Assembly: GCF_022627955.1 (NCBI RefSeq)
Contig: NZ_JABXGD010000002.1
Location: forward strand, 620,001 to 684,000
Direction: 5' to 3'
Origin: Microbacterium sp. C5A9
GTDB lineage: Bacteria; Actinomycetota; Actinomycetes; Actinomycetales; Microbacteriaceae
Length of the DNA: 64,000 bases
Part shown: in pieces, positions 18,628 through 28,332 of the stretch
Layout: each line of letters starts with the position of its first letter
Numbering within the stretch: the stretch's first letter is position 1
Notes under the pieces: model-generated
Database searches by the model: none
Seen by the model: the letters and a program-made list of their open reading frames with translations, nothing else
What the model was told of the DNA's origin: nothing
Translations under genes and position numbers: made by a program

Positions 18628-19616
18628 CAGGCATCCGCCTTCAGGTGCGCGGCGACTGCGAGGAGCGCATCGTCCAGGGAGACCTCCGGTCGATAGCCGA
18701 GCTCCGCCCTCGCCCGAGAGATGTCGAGTGTCTGCGAGAACGCGATGGTGCTCAGCGTGTAGCGGGTGAGCGGGGGCTCGGGCCGCCCGGGGAGCACCGC
18801 GCAGACCCCCTCCATGGCTGACGCGAGAGCCCATGCGAGTCGGCGATCCAGGGGGCGGAAGCGCGGCTTCTCCCCCAGCAGCGTGAGCAGCGTCGTCAGG
18901 AGGTCGCGGAATCGGCGCGGATCGCCGTTCGAGATGTTGTACACCCCGCCGGCCGCGTCTCCCCGCGTGATCGCGAGTCGAAGCGCGGAGGCGACGTTCT
19001 CGACGGCCGTGACGTCGATGAGGTTCTCCCCCTGGCCGAACAGCGGCACCCCGACCCTGGCGTGCACGTCCAGCAGCCGCGGGATCAGGCTCGTGTCGCC
19101 CACCCCGATGAGGCCGCGCGGCCGGATGATCACCAGTTCCCCGATCTCCCCCGAATCCCGTGCTTCGAGGAGCAGATCCTCCGCGGCGATCTTCGATCGG
19201 ATGTAGCCGTTCAGGCGGTTGGTGCGGTCGACCTCGGGTTCGCGGATGTCGAGACGGTCGCGCTTCGCCGCATAGACGCTCGGCGACGACACGTGGACGA
19301 GTCGCCGGACGTGGTTGCGCCGGGCGAACGCCACGACGTGTCCCGTCCCCGCGACATTGGCCTCGTGGAAGTCCTTCCACGCACCCCAGGGCGTCGACAG
19401 TGCGGCGCAGTGGATGACGGCGTCGACGGGAAGATGCCGCGCGCGGAGGGAGGCGAGGTCTCCCACGACGCGGTGCGGCTCGTCCGCCACGCGTGCGAGC
19501 GCCGCCTCATCGCGCCCCGCGGCGAAGACCTCGTAGCCGTGCCGACGCAGCTCGGGGACGACGTGACCGCCGAGGAACCCGCTCGCCCCCGTCACCAGCA
19601 CACGGGCTCCGGACAT
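18627..19616 (-). CDS. NAD(P)-dependent epimerase/3-beta-HSD-like reductase
   Basis: 329 residues, extended SDR type. The Rossmann motif LVTGASGFLGGHV is at the N terminus. The substrate-side region has the Tyr-x3-Lys pair in NGYIRSKIAAEDL, preceded by HVSSPSVYA. The best functional analogue in context is OleD, which reduces a beta-keto acid made by OleA, but nucleotide-sugar epimerases share the fold. First gene of the operon; ATG 19616 has GAGG upstream, and a GTG three codons earlier is possible. Only 32 bases separate it from the divergent glycosyltransferase. Confidence 0.87.
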   Translation of the reverse strand: MSGARVLVTGASGFLGGHVVPELRRHGYEVFAAGRDEAALARVADEPHRVVGDLASLRARHLPVDAVIHCAALSTPWGAWKDFHEANVAGTGHVVAFARRNHVRRLVHVSSPSVYAAKRDRLDIREPEVDRTNRLNGYIRSKIAAEDLLLEARDSGEIGELVIIRPRGLIGVGDTSLIPRLLDVHARVGVPLFGQGENLIDVTAVENVASALRLAITRGDAAGGVYNISNGDPRRFRDLLTTLLTLLGEKPRFRPLDRRLAWALASAMEGVCAVLPGRPEPPLTRYTLSTIAFSQTLDISRARAELGYRPEVSLDDALLAVAAHLKADA

Positions 19617-19648
19617 GCACCTCACGATAGCCGCCCTATTGTGGTCGG

Positions 19649-20863
19649 GTGCGCATCGCCATGGTCACCGACTACTACCTGCCGACTCTGGGAGGCGTGC
19701 AGACCGTGATCAAGGCGCACCGAGAGGCGCTCGAGAGCGCCGGGCACGAGGTGGTCGTGTTCGCTCCCTTGGCTGAGCCGAGTGACGATCCACGCATCGT
19801 GCGCCTGCCGACGGCGCGGGGCTTCGCGCCGGACGGCTATCCGTTCACCTGGACACCGTCTGCCGCCGCGTCGGCGCTGCACGACGGTCTGCGCCGCCAC
19901 TCGATCGAGGTCGTCCACGTGCACACCGAGATGTTCGCGGCACTCGCGGGGTTCGAGGCGGCGCGTGAGCTGGGCATCCCGGTCGTGCAGACCATGCACG
20001 GGCGCATCGACGTCTACACGCGCTCGGTGCTGCCGCTCCCGGCTGTCACGACCATCATGCTCGCGGCGATGCACCGACGACGCATGAGCCACGACGCGCA
20101 CCTCGATGCGAGCGCCCCCTACGCCGGCACGCGCACGGCGAGACGGATGTGGCGGCTGATGGTGAGCCAGGCGAATCACGCCGATCATGTCATCGTGCCG
20201 TCGAAGCACTTCGCGACGAAGCTCGTCGACCAGGGAGTGCGGACCCCGCTGACCGTGCTGTCCAACGGGTTGGAGGACACGGTGCTCGCCGAGGTCGGGT
20301 CGCCGTCGGCCCGGGTGCTCGGCGCGGATGACGATCTCCGGGTGCTGTGGTGCGGCCGGCTCTCACCCGAGAAGCGGCCCGAGGTCTTCGTCGACGCCGC
20401 TCGGCGGCTGGCGGGCATCCGCGCCGAGATGTTCGGCGACGGGGTCGCGAGGAGCCGGGTCTCCTCCGCGGCCGCTGCGCTGCCGCACGACAGACTCACC
20501 GTGCACGGAGCGGTGCCGCAGTCGCGAGTGCTGCAGGGGATGCGACACGCGCACGTGCTGGTGTCGAGTTCGCTCGACTTCGACAATCAGCCGATGGTGA
20601 TCCTCGAGGCCATCGCCGCGGGCCTCCCCGTGGTCGTCACGGACCCCGACCTGGCGGAGATGCTGCCGGACGGCGGCGGGCTGGTGACGAGGACCCCGGA
20701 TGCCGACGGGATCGTCGAGACGCTCCGAGAGCTGCGTGACGCTCCTGACAGGATCACGGCGATGAGCGCCGCCGCGATCGCGCATCGCGACCGTGTCGCT
20801 CAGCGCACCCACCTCGACGCGCTCCTCGACGTCTACCGCTCGGTGCTGACGCCGCCGCAGTGA
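19649..20863 (+). CDS. GT4-family glycosyltransferase
   Basis: 404 residues with a GT-B fold. The N terminus MRIAMVTDYYLPTLGGVQTV is classic for GT4 enzymes that glycosylate lipids or cell-envelope acceptors. The nucleotide-sugar half contains LWCGRLSPEKRPEVFVDA and the conserved EAIAAGLPVVVTD. The donor may be GDP-mannose or UDP-glucose; sequence alone cannot decide. The GTG start at 19649 gives the canonical N terminus. It is divergent from the Ole-like operon and might glycosylate its product, but this is speculation. Its stop is 3 bases from the convergent parE stop. Confidence 0.88.
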   Translation: MRIAMVTDYYLPTLGGVQTVIKAHREALESAGHEVVVFAPLAEPSDDPRIVRLPTARGFAPDGYPFTWTPSAAASALHDGLRRHSIEVVHVHTEMFAALAGFEAARELGIPVVQTMHGRIDVYTRSVLPLPAVTTIMLAAMHRRRMSHDAHLDASAPYAGTRTARRMWRLMVSQANHADHVIVPSKHFATKLVDQGVRTPLTVLSNGLEDTVLAEVGSPSARVLGADDDLRVLWCGRLSPEKRPEVFVDAARRLAGIRAEMFGDGVARSRVSSAAAALPHDRLTVHGAVPQSRVLQGMRHAHVLVSSSLDFDNQPMVILEAIAAGLPVVVTDPDLAEMLPDGGGLVTRTPDADGIVETLRELRDAPDRITAMSAAAIAHRDRVAQRTHLDALLDVYRSVLTPPQ

Positions 20864-20866
20864 CGC

Positions 20867-22969
20867 TCAGGCGTCGATCGCCTCGCGCGACAGGCGGTCG
20901 GACGAGTCGATGATGAACTCGCGCCGCGGTGCGACCTCATTGCCCATCAGCAGTTCGAAGACACGCCCCGCCGCCTCGGCATCCTCCATGCGCACACGAC
21001 GCAGGAGACGTCCGCCGCGGTCCATCGTGGTGTTCGCGAGCTGCTCGGCATCCATCTCACCGAGACCCTTGTAGCGCTGGATGGGCTCATGCCACTTCTT
21101 GCCGGCCTTGCGCAGCTTGGCCAGAAGCGCGTGCATCTCCTGCTCGCTGTACGTGTAGATCGTCTCGTTCGGCTTGGAGCCGGGGTTCATGACGATCACG
21201 CGGTGCAGCGGGGGCACGGCGGCGAACACCCGTCCGTGCTCGATGAGCGGTCGCATGTAGCGGTAGAAGAGCGTGAGCAGCAGTGTGCGGATGTGCGCGC
21301 CGTCGACGTCGGCGTCGCTCATCAGGATCACCTTGCCGTAGCGTGCAGCGTCGATGTCGAAGCTGCGTCCGGACCCCGCGCCGATCACCTGGATGATCGA
21401 GGCGCACTCCGCGTTGGAGAGCATGTCGCCGACCGACGCCTTCTGCACGTTGAGGATCTTGCCGCGGATCGGCAGCAGCGCCTGGAACTCGCTGTTGCGC
21501 GCGTTCTTGGCGGTGCCGAGAGCCGAGTCCCCCTCGACGATGAAGAGCTCGCTGCGGTCCACATCGTTCGTGCGGCAGTCGACGAGCTTCGTCGGCAGGG
21601 TCGACGACTCGAGAGCGTTCTTCCGGCGCTGGGTCTCCTTGTGGGCGCGAGCCGAGACCCGCGCCTTCATCTCGGCGACGACCTTGTCGAGGAGCTGCGT
21701 GGCCTGACTCTTGTCGTCGCGCTTCGTCGACGAGAACCGCGCCGCCAGGTCCTTGCGCAGCACCTGCGCGACGATCTGCCGCACGGCGGGCGTGCCGAGG
21801 ACCTCCTTGGTCTGACCCTCGAACTGCGGCTCGGGCACGTTCACGGTGAGCACGGCGGTGAGACCCGCCAGCACATCGTCCTTCTCGACCTTGTCGTTGC
21901 TGCCGACCTTGAGACGACGGGCGTTCTGCTCGACCTGGGCCCGCAGAACCTTGAGCAGCTCCTGCTCGAAGCCCTGCTGGTGCGTGCCGCCCTTGGGAGT
22001 GGAGATGATGTTGACGAACGAGCGGGTCACGGTGTCGTAGCCCGTCCCCCAGCGCATCGCGATGTCGACGGCGCAGACGCGCTCGACCTCGGTCGCCACC
22101 ATGTGACCGTCCGCCTGCAGCACGGGGACGGTCTCCTTGAAGGTGCCCTCCCCCTGGATGCGCCAGGTGTCGGTCACCGGCGCGTCGGTCGCGAGGTACT
22201 CGACGAACTCCGAGATGCCGCCCTCGTAGTGATATGAGGTCTCGTCGACCTGCCCGGCGTCGTCGCCCTGACCCGCCGCGCGAGCATCCTTCACGACGAT
22301 CTCGAGACCGGGCACGAGGAACGCCGTCTGGCGCGCGCGGGTCTCGAGTTCGTTCAGCTGGAACGCCGCATCTTTGGTGAAGATCTGGCGGTCGGCCCAG
22401 TAGCGCACGCGGGTTCCGGTGGCTCCGCGAGGCGCCTTGCGGATCACACGCAGCTCGCTCTTCTGCTCGAACGGCGTGAACGGCGCATCCGGTCGCTTCT
22501 CGCCCTTGTCGGCGAAGAGGCCCGGCTCTCCGCGATGGAAGGACATCGCGTACGTCTTGCCGCCACGGTCGACCTCGACGTCGAGACGCTCCGACAGTGC
22601 GTTGACGACCGAGGCGCCGACACCGTGCAGTCCACCGGATGCGGCGTAGGAACCGCCGCCGAACTTGCCACCCGCATGCAGCTTGGTGAAGACGACCTCG
22701 ACGCCGGTGAGTCCCGTGCGCGGCTCGACATCGACAGGGATGCCGCGGCCTCTGTCATGCACCTCGACGCTGCCGTCGGAATGCAGGATCACGTCGATCT
22801 TCGATCCGTTGCCGGCCACGGCCTCGTCGACGGCGTTATCGATGACCTCCCAGAGGCAGTGCATCAGACCCGGTGAGCCGTTCGATCCGATGTACATACC
22901 GGGGCGCTTGCGGACGGCTTCGAGGCCTTCGAGCACCTGGAGATGATGGGCGGAATACTCGGCGGTCAC
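20867..22969 (-). CDS. parE: DNA topoisomerase IV subunit B (GyrB/ParE family)
   Basis: ATPase subunit of a type IIA topoisomerase, 700 residues. GHKL ATPase motifs are LWEVIDNAVDEA, DRGRGIPVDV and GGLHGVGASVVNALS. The Toprim domain has FIVEGDSALGTAKNARN and LMSDADVDGAHIRTLLL with catalytic acidic residues. The C terminus carries QRYKGLGEMDAEQLANTTMD. GTG 22969 (VTAEYSAHHLQVLEG) is chosen because the family begins here and GGAGATT precedes it; the upstream open frame is rich in Arg, Cys and Gly and looks non-coding. It probably pairs with the ParC-type subunit at 13106. Confidence 0.93.
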   Translation of the reverse strand: MTAEYSAHHLQVLEGLEAVRKRPGMYIGSNGSPGLMHCLWEVIDNAVDEAVAGNGSKIDVILHSDGSVEVHDRGRGIPVDVEPRTGLTGVEVVFTKLHAGGKFGGGSYAASGGLHGVGASVVNALSERLDVEVDRGGKTYAMSFHRGEPGLFADKGEKRPDAPFTPFEQKSELRVIRKAPRGATGTRVRYWADRQIFTKDAAFQLNELETRARQTAFLVPGLEIVVKDARAAGQGDDAGQVDETSYHYEGGISEFVEYLATDAPVTDTWRIQGEGTFKETVPVLQADGHMVATEVERVCAVDIAMRWGTGYDTVTRSFVNIISTPKGGTHQQGFEQELLKVLRAQVEQNARRLKVGSNDKVEKDDVLAGLTAVLTVNVPEPQFEGQTKEVLGTPAVRQIVAQVLRKDLAARFSSTKRDDKSQATQLLDKVVAEMKARVSARAHKETQRRKNALESSTLPTKLVDCRTNDVDRSELFIVEGDSALGTAKNARNSEFQALLPIRGKILNVQKASVGDMLSNAECASIIQVIGAGSGRSFDIDAARYGKVILMSDADVDGAHIRTLLLTLFYRYMRPLIEHGRVFAAVPPLHRVIVMNPGSKPNETIYTYSEQEMHALLAKLRKAGKKWHEPIQRYKGLGEMDAEQLANTTMDRGGRLLRRVRMEDAEAAGRVFELLMGNEVAPRREFIIDSSDRLSREAIDA

Positions 22970-23151
22970 AATCTCCGAGTCTATTCGCGGAGCACGCGGG
23001 AGCGGCGCAGACACTCCCCGCCGGGCCCCACCCGGCCCACATCCCGTACGCGCTGAGCGAAACACGCCGCAAAGCGGGCATGCACACAGGAATGCCGTGG
23101 TTGTATTGAACACGCCCAACCAGCGGACCCGACACTTTAGGAGGCACCGAG

Positions 23152-23364
23152 ATGAACGCAACGACCGAACGTGAGACCTCCGCCGTCGAGTTCCGCCTGA
23201 CCGCCATGGATCGTTGCGATTCGTGCGGCGCTCAGGCCTACATCGCGGCCGAGGTCAACGGCTCCGAACTGCTCTTCTGCGCCCACCACGGACGCAAGTA
23301 CGAAGAGAAGCTCCGCAGCATCGCCACCAGCTGGCACGACGAGACCGCTCGCCTGATCGACTGA
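23152..23364 (+). CDS. DUF7455 family small zinc-ribbon protein
   Basis: 70 residues. CDSCGAQAY and the later FCAHHGRKYEEKL supply Cys and His ligands for a probable single zinc site. The family is widespread in actinobacteria, typically near topoisomerase and sigma-factor genes as here; the function is unknown. AGGAGG lies 8 bases before the ATG, one of the strongest ribosome-binding sites in the window. The 182 bases between it and parE hold both divergent promoters. A Rho-independent terminator follows. Confidence 0.9.
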   Translation: MNATTERETSAVEFRLTAMDRCDSCGAQAYIAAEVNGSELLFCAHHGRKYEEKLRSIATSWHDETARLID

Positions 23365-23383
23365 TCGCAGCGTCTCGCCGAGA

Positions 23384-23415
23384 ACGGAGTCCGTCGCAGG
23401 TCGGGCTCCGTTTTT
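23384..23415 (+). terminator. Rho-independent terminator after the DUF7455 gene
   Basis: A roughly 10-bp stem (ACGGAGTCCG with CGGGCTCCGT, one T-G wobble) closes an 8-base loop and runs straight into TTTTT. It is the clearest classical U-tract terminator in the window. Confidence 0.85.
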
Positions 23416-23493
23416 CGTGTCACGAGGCAGTTCGCCATGTCACGGCGTCAGTGGCTCCGCCATGCCCCGCCAGCACCGTCACGTCACGGCACG

Positions 23494-24534
23494 TCAGGAG
23501 ACGATCCGGCGCCGCACGCGGGGCGTCAGCCGAGTCAGGATCTCCTCGCCGACCGTGTCGATGCGCTCGGCCAGGCTCGTGGCACTCTGCTCGCCGTGCT
23601 CTCCCCCGCCGAACAGCGTGACGGTGTCGCCGACGGCGGCGCCCGCCCATCCGGCGACGACGGACGAGGTCTCGTGCACGCGACGCAGCTCTCGCGGCCC
23701 CTCCGGCGTCCCCACGTCGGCGCCGGCGAGCGTCGACGGGATCCCGTCGAACGAGCCGATCCCGACCACCACGTCATCGTCGAGCACCTCGAGCACCGTG
23801 GCCGTCAGCTCGGCGACGGGTGCGATCCCGTCGAGGTCGGGACCGTCCGCAGAGCGGATTCCGTAGCAGAAGGCTCCGATGCGGGAGAGAGAGCCTCGCA
23901 GCTCCGGGCGCCACCAGGACGCGGCCGACGCGGTGAGATGAAGCATCGCCGGTGTCCCTCCGGATTCGCCGGACACCCGCACGGCATCGAGGAACACGGA
24001 GCGCGCGTCGTCGTCTTCGGCGTCGCTCGCCTCCGCGAGGTGGCTCCAGATGCCGACGAAGCTGACGAGCCCCTCGCTCTCCGCGACGCGGACGACCCGG
24101 ACGGTCTCCTCCCACTCCTCCGGCAGCAGACCGTTGCGGTGCAGGCCCGTGTCGATCTTGAGGTGCACCCTCGCGTGAGCACCGAGCGTCCTCGCACGGG
24201 TCACCACGCGTTCCAGGTACTCGGCCGTGCCGACGCCGAGGTCGATGTGATGCGCCAGCGCCTCGTCGATCTCGGCATCCGTCGAGGTCGCCCACGCGAA
24301 GATGCGACCCTCTGCGCCGAGCAGGCGCCGCATCTCGACACCGCTGGCGATGTCGTACGACCCGAACCACTCGACCCCCACGTCGCGGGCCGTCTCCACC
24401 GCCCACGTCAGGCCATGCCCGTAGGCGTCGTCCTTGAACACCATCATCAGCTCCGAGGGAGCGATGCGCTCGCGCACGGCGCGGATGTTCGCGACGAGGA
24501 GATCGGTGCGCAACCGCAGCTCGGGACGACTCAT
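23494..24534 (-). CDS. Alanine racemase-like protein with intact barrel but altered C-terminal domain (AlrA here)
   Basis: 346 residues, PLP fold-type III. The barrel keeps the PLP lysine Lys34 in VFKDDAYGHG, HLKIDTGLHR (Lys126, Arg133), His165 in WSHLAEA, the Ser of TASAASW and Arg218 in LSRIGAFCYG. The C-terminal domain, however, lacks the catalytic tyrosine motif VSYGxTY (here VGIGSFDG) and the GRxxMD motif. In known Alr dimers that tyrosine comes from the partner subunit. The ATG overlaps the stop of the neighbouring Alr-like gene (ATGA). I infer it works with that neighbour; it could alternatively have drifted to another function. Confidence 0.85.
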   Translation of the reverse strand: MSRPELRLRTDLLVANIRAVRERIAPSELMMVFKDDAYGHGLTWAVETARDVGVEWFGSYDIASGVEMRRLLGAEGRIFAWATSTDAEIDEALAHHIDLGVGTAEYLERVVTRARTLGAHARVHLKIDTGLHRNGLLPEEWEETVRVVRVAESEGLVSFVGIWSHLAEASDAEDDDARSVFLDAVRVSGESGGTPAMLHLTASAASWWRPELRGSLSRIGAFCYGIRSADGPDLDGIAPVAELTATVLEVLDDDVVVGIGSFDGIPSTLAGADVGTPEGPRELRRVHETSSVVAGWAGAAVGDTVTLFGGGEHGEQSATSLAERIDTVGEEILTRLTPRVRRRIVS

Positions 24535-25235
24535 GCCTCCCACCCCCGCTCGGCGTGCGTGCCCGCCACCGTGATCAGCTCCGCGACGGAGAGCCCCGTG
24601 ATCGCGCTCCAGCGCGCGAGCGCGGGTGCTGCGGCGCCTGTCCCGCCGAAGTAGGTGGCCTCGGTGCCGACCGGGACGACGTGGGCGCCGAGGTCGATCA
24701 CGCAGACATCCATCGCGACGCGCCCGACGATGGGCACGTCGAGGCCGTCGACCTCGACATGCGCCGCGTTGCCGAGCGCGCGCACGATCCCCTGCGCGTA
24801 TCCCCCGGTGATGAGGGCGGCGGTCGTGGCGTCGGAGGCACGGTGGGTGTAGCCGTAGGAGACCGCGTCTCCGGCTTTGAGCGGCTTCGTCGAGAGCACC
24901 CGTCCGGCGAGACGCATCACCGGACGCGTCCGGAGCACACCATCGCCGTCAGGAAGGCCGTAGAGAAGGTGCGCGTCGATGTCCGCTGTCCCGTCGATGG
25001 TCGCGTCGATGCCCTCGAGCGCGAGCGTCTCGGCCTCTGCGGCCGAGTCCACGAGCACGGCGCCTGCGCCCGCCGCGGTGACGGCGTGGGCGACCGCGAG
25101 CACACCGTGACCCCACGCGTCACGCCGGAGGTCTGCCAGACGCCCCCCTGCGGCGACCGCGGCCGACGCGGCGGAGGCGAGGGCCGATCGGGAGATCATC
25201 GCGCGCGGGCGGGAGGATGAAGTCGTCTCACACAC
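24531..25235 (-). CDS. Truncated alanine racemase-like protein with intact C-terminal domain (AlrB here)
   Basis: 234 residues, about 150 fewer than a normal Alr. The N-terminal motif is degenerate: LRRDAWGHG puts Arg37 where the PLP lysine should be, and most barrel strands are missing (about residues 45-105 replace some 200). The C-terminal domain is well kept: AGDAVSYGYTHRA with Tyr127, ALITGGYAQG, VPIVGRVAMDVCVIDLG and VPVGTEATYFG. Alone it should not bind PLP covalently. It may supply the partner-side tyrosine to the downstream protein. GTG 25235 is the likely start; an ATG 14 codons later is possible. Codon use is normal, with no frameshift, so it is not an obvious pseudogene. Confidence 0.83.
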   Translation of the reverse strand: MCETTSSSRPRAMISRSALASAASAAVAAGGRLADLRRDAWGHGVLAVAHAVTAAGAGAVLVDSAAEAETLALEGIDATIDGTADIDAHLLYGLPDGDGVLRTRPVMRLAGRVLSTKPLKAGDAVSYGYTHRASDATTAALITGGYAQGIVRALGNAAHVEVDGLDVPIVGRVAMDVCVIDLGAHVVPVGTEATYFGGTGAAAPALARWSAITGLSVAELITVAGTHAERGWEA

Positions 25236-25289
25236 GTGCTCCAGCCTAACCCTGGCCTTCCAGGTTGCCCTGAGCGTCCCCCGTAGACT

Positions 25290-25305
25290 GGTCGGGTACC
25301 CGACC
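25290..25305. promoter_or_regulatory. Perfect 16-bp palindrome just upstream of the ATP-grasp gene
   Basis: GGTCGGGTACCCGACC sits 10 bases before the ATG, immediately after a possible -10 hexamer TAGACT (25284-25289), so it would overlap the transcription start. GGAG follows as ribosome-binding site. It may be an operator or a 5' hairpin in the 80-base divergent promoter region shared with the Alr-like genes. Confidence 0.5.
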
Positions 25306-25315
25306 CTGGAGATCC

Positions 25316-26332
25316 ATGTCACGCTTTTCCCCTGTGCCCCGCGTCCGCTATCTGCTCGCGCGCGCCCGTCGCATCGACGTCGCCTCGGTCGTCGAGCGGG
25401 CCAAGGAGGCCTCTGCACAGCACGGCAAGGCCGTCCCGATCGTGGTCGCGGACATGCTGTGGTCCGCCGGTCGCCACAACGTCGGCTTCCAGGACTACAT
25501 CGACTACGACTTCGCGATCCTGACCAAGGCGGAGCGTGACACCTTCATGACCCACCCGGTCTCGAACGAGATCTCGCAGAAGTATGATCACCCCGACTAC
25601 CGCCATCTGTTCCACGATAAGGCCGAGTTCAACGCGCGCTTCGACGCCCTCCTCAAGCGCGAGTGGATGATGATCGTCGAGGGCAACGCCGACGAGCTCC
25701 GTGACTTCACCGAACGACAGGGCACGATCGTCGTCAAGGAGACCCACGGCCAGGCGGGCACGGGTGTGCACCGCTATCACGCCGCCGACGTGACCGACTG
25801 GACGGCGTTCCACGCCGAGCTGCTCCGCAAGAACCAGGTGCTCGTCGAGGAGGTCATCCGCCAGCATGCCGACCTCGCTGCCGTCTGCCCCGGAACCGTC
25901 AACACGACCCGCGTGACAGCGTTCTTCGACGGCGAGAAGACCCACATCCTCGCGATGGCGCAGAAGTTCGGCCGTGGCGCGGTGAGCGACCAGATGAGCT
26001 TCGGCGGCTTCTACACGATGCTCGACGAGAACGGCCACTCGGTGGGGCCCGGGTACGACTCGCATGGACACGTCCACGTGACGCACCCGGATTCGGGCTT
26101 CCCGATCGCCGACTTCCAGCTTCCGATGATCGACGAGGTGAAGAAGTTCGTCGATCAGGCCGCCAGGGTCGTGCCGCAGGTGCAGTACGTGGGGTGGGAC
26201 ATCGTCGTCACGCCGGAGGGCCCCGTGCTCGTCGAGGGCAACTGGGGTGCCGGTGTGTACGAGAACAAGCCCAGCGTCACGGGCATCCGCACCGGGCACA
26301 AGCCGCGCTACCAGGCGGCCATCGGCTTCTGA
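25316..26332 (+). CDS. ATP-grasp ligase, sugar-transfer-associated type
   Basis: 338 residues. ATP-grasp features are GTIVVKETHGQAGTGVHRY (lysine and glycine-rich loop), NQVLVEEVIRQH and the metal-binding end GPVLVEGNWGAGVYENK. NTTRVTAFFDGEKTHILAMA lies between them. Members of this family (ATPgrasp_ST) join a carboxylate to an amine or thiol and often occur in envelope polysaccharide loci; the substrate is unknown. Divergent from two alanine-racemase-like genes, so a D-amino-acid substrate is conceivable but unsupported beyond position. ATG 25316 has GGAG 5 bases upstream. A bidirectional hairpin follows. Confidence 0.85.
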   Translation: MSRFSPVPRVRYLLARARRIDVASVVERAKEASAQHGKAVPIVVADMLWSAGRHNVGFQDYIDYDFAILTKAERDTFMTHPVSNEISQKYDHPDYRHLFHDKAEFNARFDALLKREWMMIVEGNADELRDFTERQGTIVVKETHGQAGTGVHRYHAADVTDWTAFHAELLRKNQVLVEEVIRQHADLAAVCPGTVNTTRVTAFFDGEKTHILAMAQKFGRGAVSDQMSFGGFYTMLDENGHSVGPGYDSHGHVHVTHPDSGFPIADFQLPMIDEVKKFVDQAARVVPQVQYVGWDIVVTPEGPVLVEGNWGAGVYENKPSVTGIRTGHKPRYQAAIGF

Positions 26333-26353
26333 GCCGCGTCGGCGGACACGAGA

Positions 26354-26382
26354 AAGGCCCGGATGCTGAGCATCCGGGCCTT
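26354..26382. terminator. Bidirectional hairpin terminator between ATP-grasp and CofE-like genes
   Basis: A perfect 13-bp stem (AAGGCCCGGATGC and its complement) with a TGA loop lies between two convergent stops. The plus-strand side continues with CTTCTTCG. It shares the AAGGCCCGG core with the hairpins at 4934 and 40393. Confidence 0.85.
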
Positions 26383-26407
26383 CTTCGTGTGGTCGAGCTG
26401 CGGCGGA

Positions 26408-27099
26408 TCAGACCGCGCGGACGATTCCCATCGGGGTCGACTGCGTCGCCTGCCCGAGCGGGTTGTCGCCGAGGATCTGCACGAGGCGGCGCTCCCCTGC
26501 CTTGTCGAGCGTCGAGCCGAGGATGTTCCCGCCGATGTCGTTGATGTCCACGACGGCCACGTCGACGCCGGCACCGACGAGCTTCTGCACGCGGAGAGCG
26601 ACCTCACGAGGGTTCTTCGGTCCGAGGACGACGGCCTCGTTGTACGGAGGGATCGTGTTCTTCGTCGGACCGTCGATGGCGCGCGCCTTGTCGCCCGCGA
26701 TGCGGTAGAAGTCGCCGCGTCGCCCGAACGCCTTGGTGATCACCGACACTCCGGCGGCGAACAGGATGCGGATCGTGCCGCATTCCCGCAGCGCCATCTC
26801 CATGGTCTCGGGCATGCCGAGGCCGATCCCGTAGGACGTGCGCACGACATACCGCGAGAGGAAGCGCGCGAGGGGTCGCGGCGTGATCTCGTCGAGGCGG
26901 TACGAGCGCCCCTGTGTGATCGCCACGATCTTCTCGGTGACGAACAGCAGGTCGCCCGGCTGCACGGCATCCTTCGCGTACTCCGTGATCACGGCATCGA
27001 GATCGTCGTTCGGCATCACGACTCGCGTCTTCACCGGGATGCGCGCGTAGCTCTTGCCCTCGACGGTCGCTTCGAGAGCCTTGCCTTCGTTCGCCTGCA

Positions 27100-27100
<1 letters not shown>
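26408..27100 (-). CDS. CofE-like coenzyme F420-0:L-glutamate ligase family protein
   Basis: 230 residues covering the F420_ligase domain. Landmarks are PGDLLFVTEKIVAITQGRSY near the N terminus, the SYGIGLGMPETMEMA segment, and VAVVDINDIGGNILGST near the C terminus. CofE adds glutamates to the F420 side chain, but stand-alone relatives occur in organisms without proven F420, so the substrate is uncertain. Its ATG overlaps the sigma factor stop by one base (TGATG), which couples its translation to the primary sigma factor. No other F420 gene is visible in the window. Confidence 0.8.

Positions 27101-28332
<1,232 letters not shown>

Noticed and set aside
24531..25235. AlrB as a decaying pseudogene of a full-length alanine racemase
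   Set aside because: There is no frameshift or internal stop, codon bias is normal, and the C-terminal domain is well kept. Loss is confined to the barrel, which fits a reduced but functional subunit.
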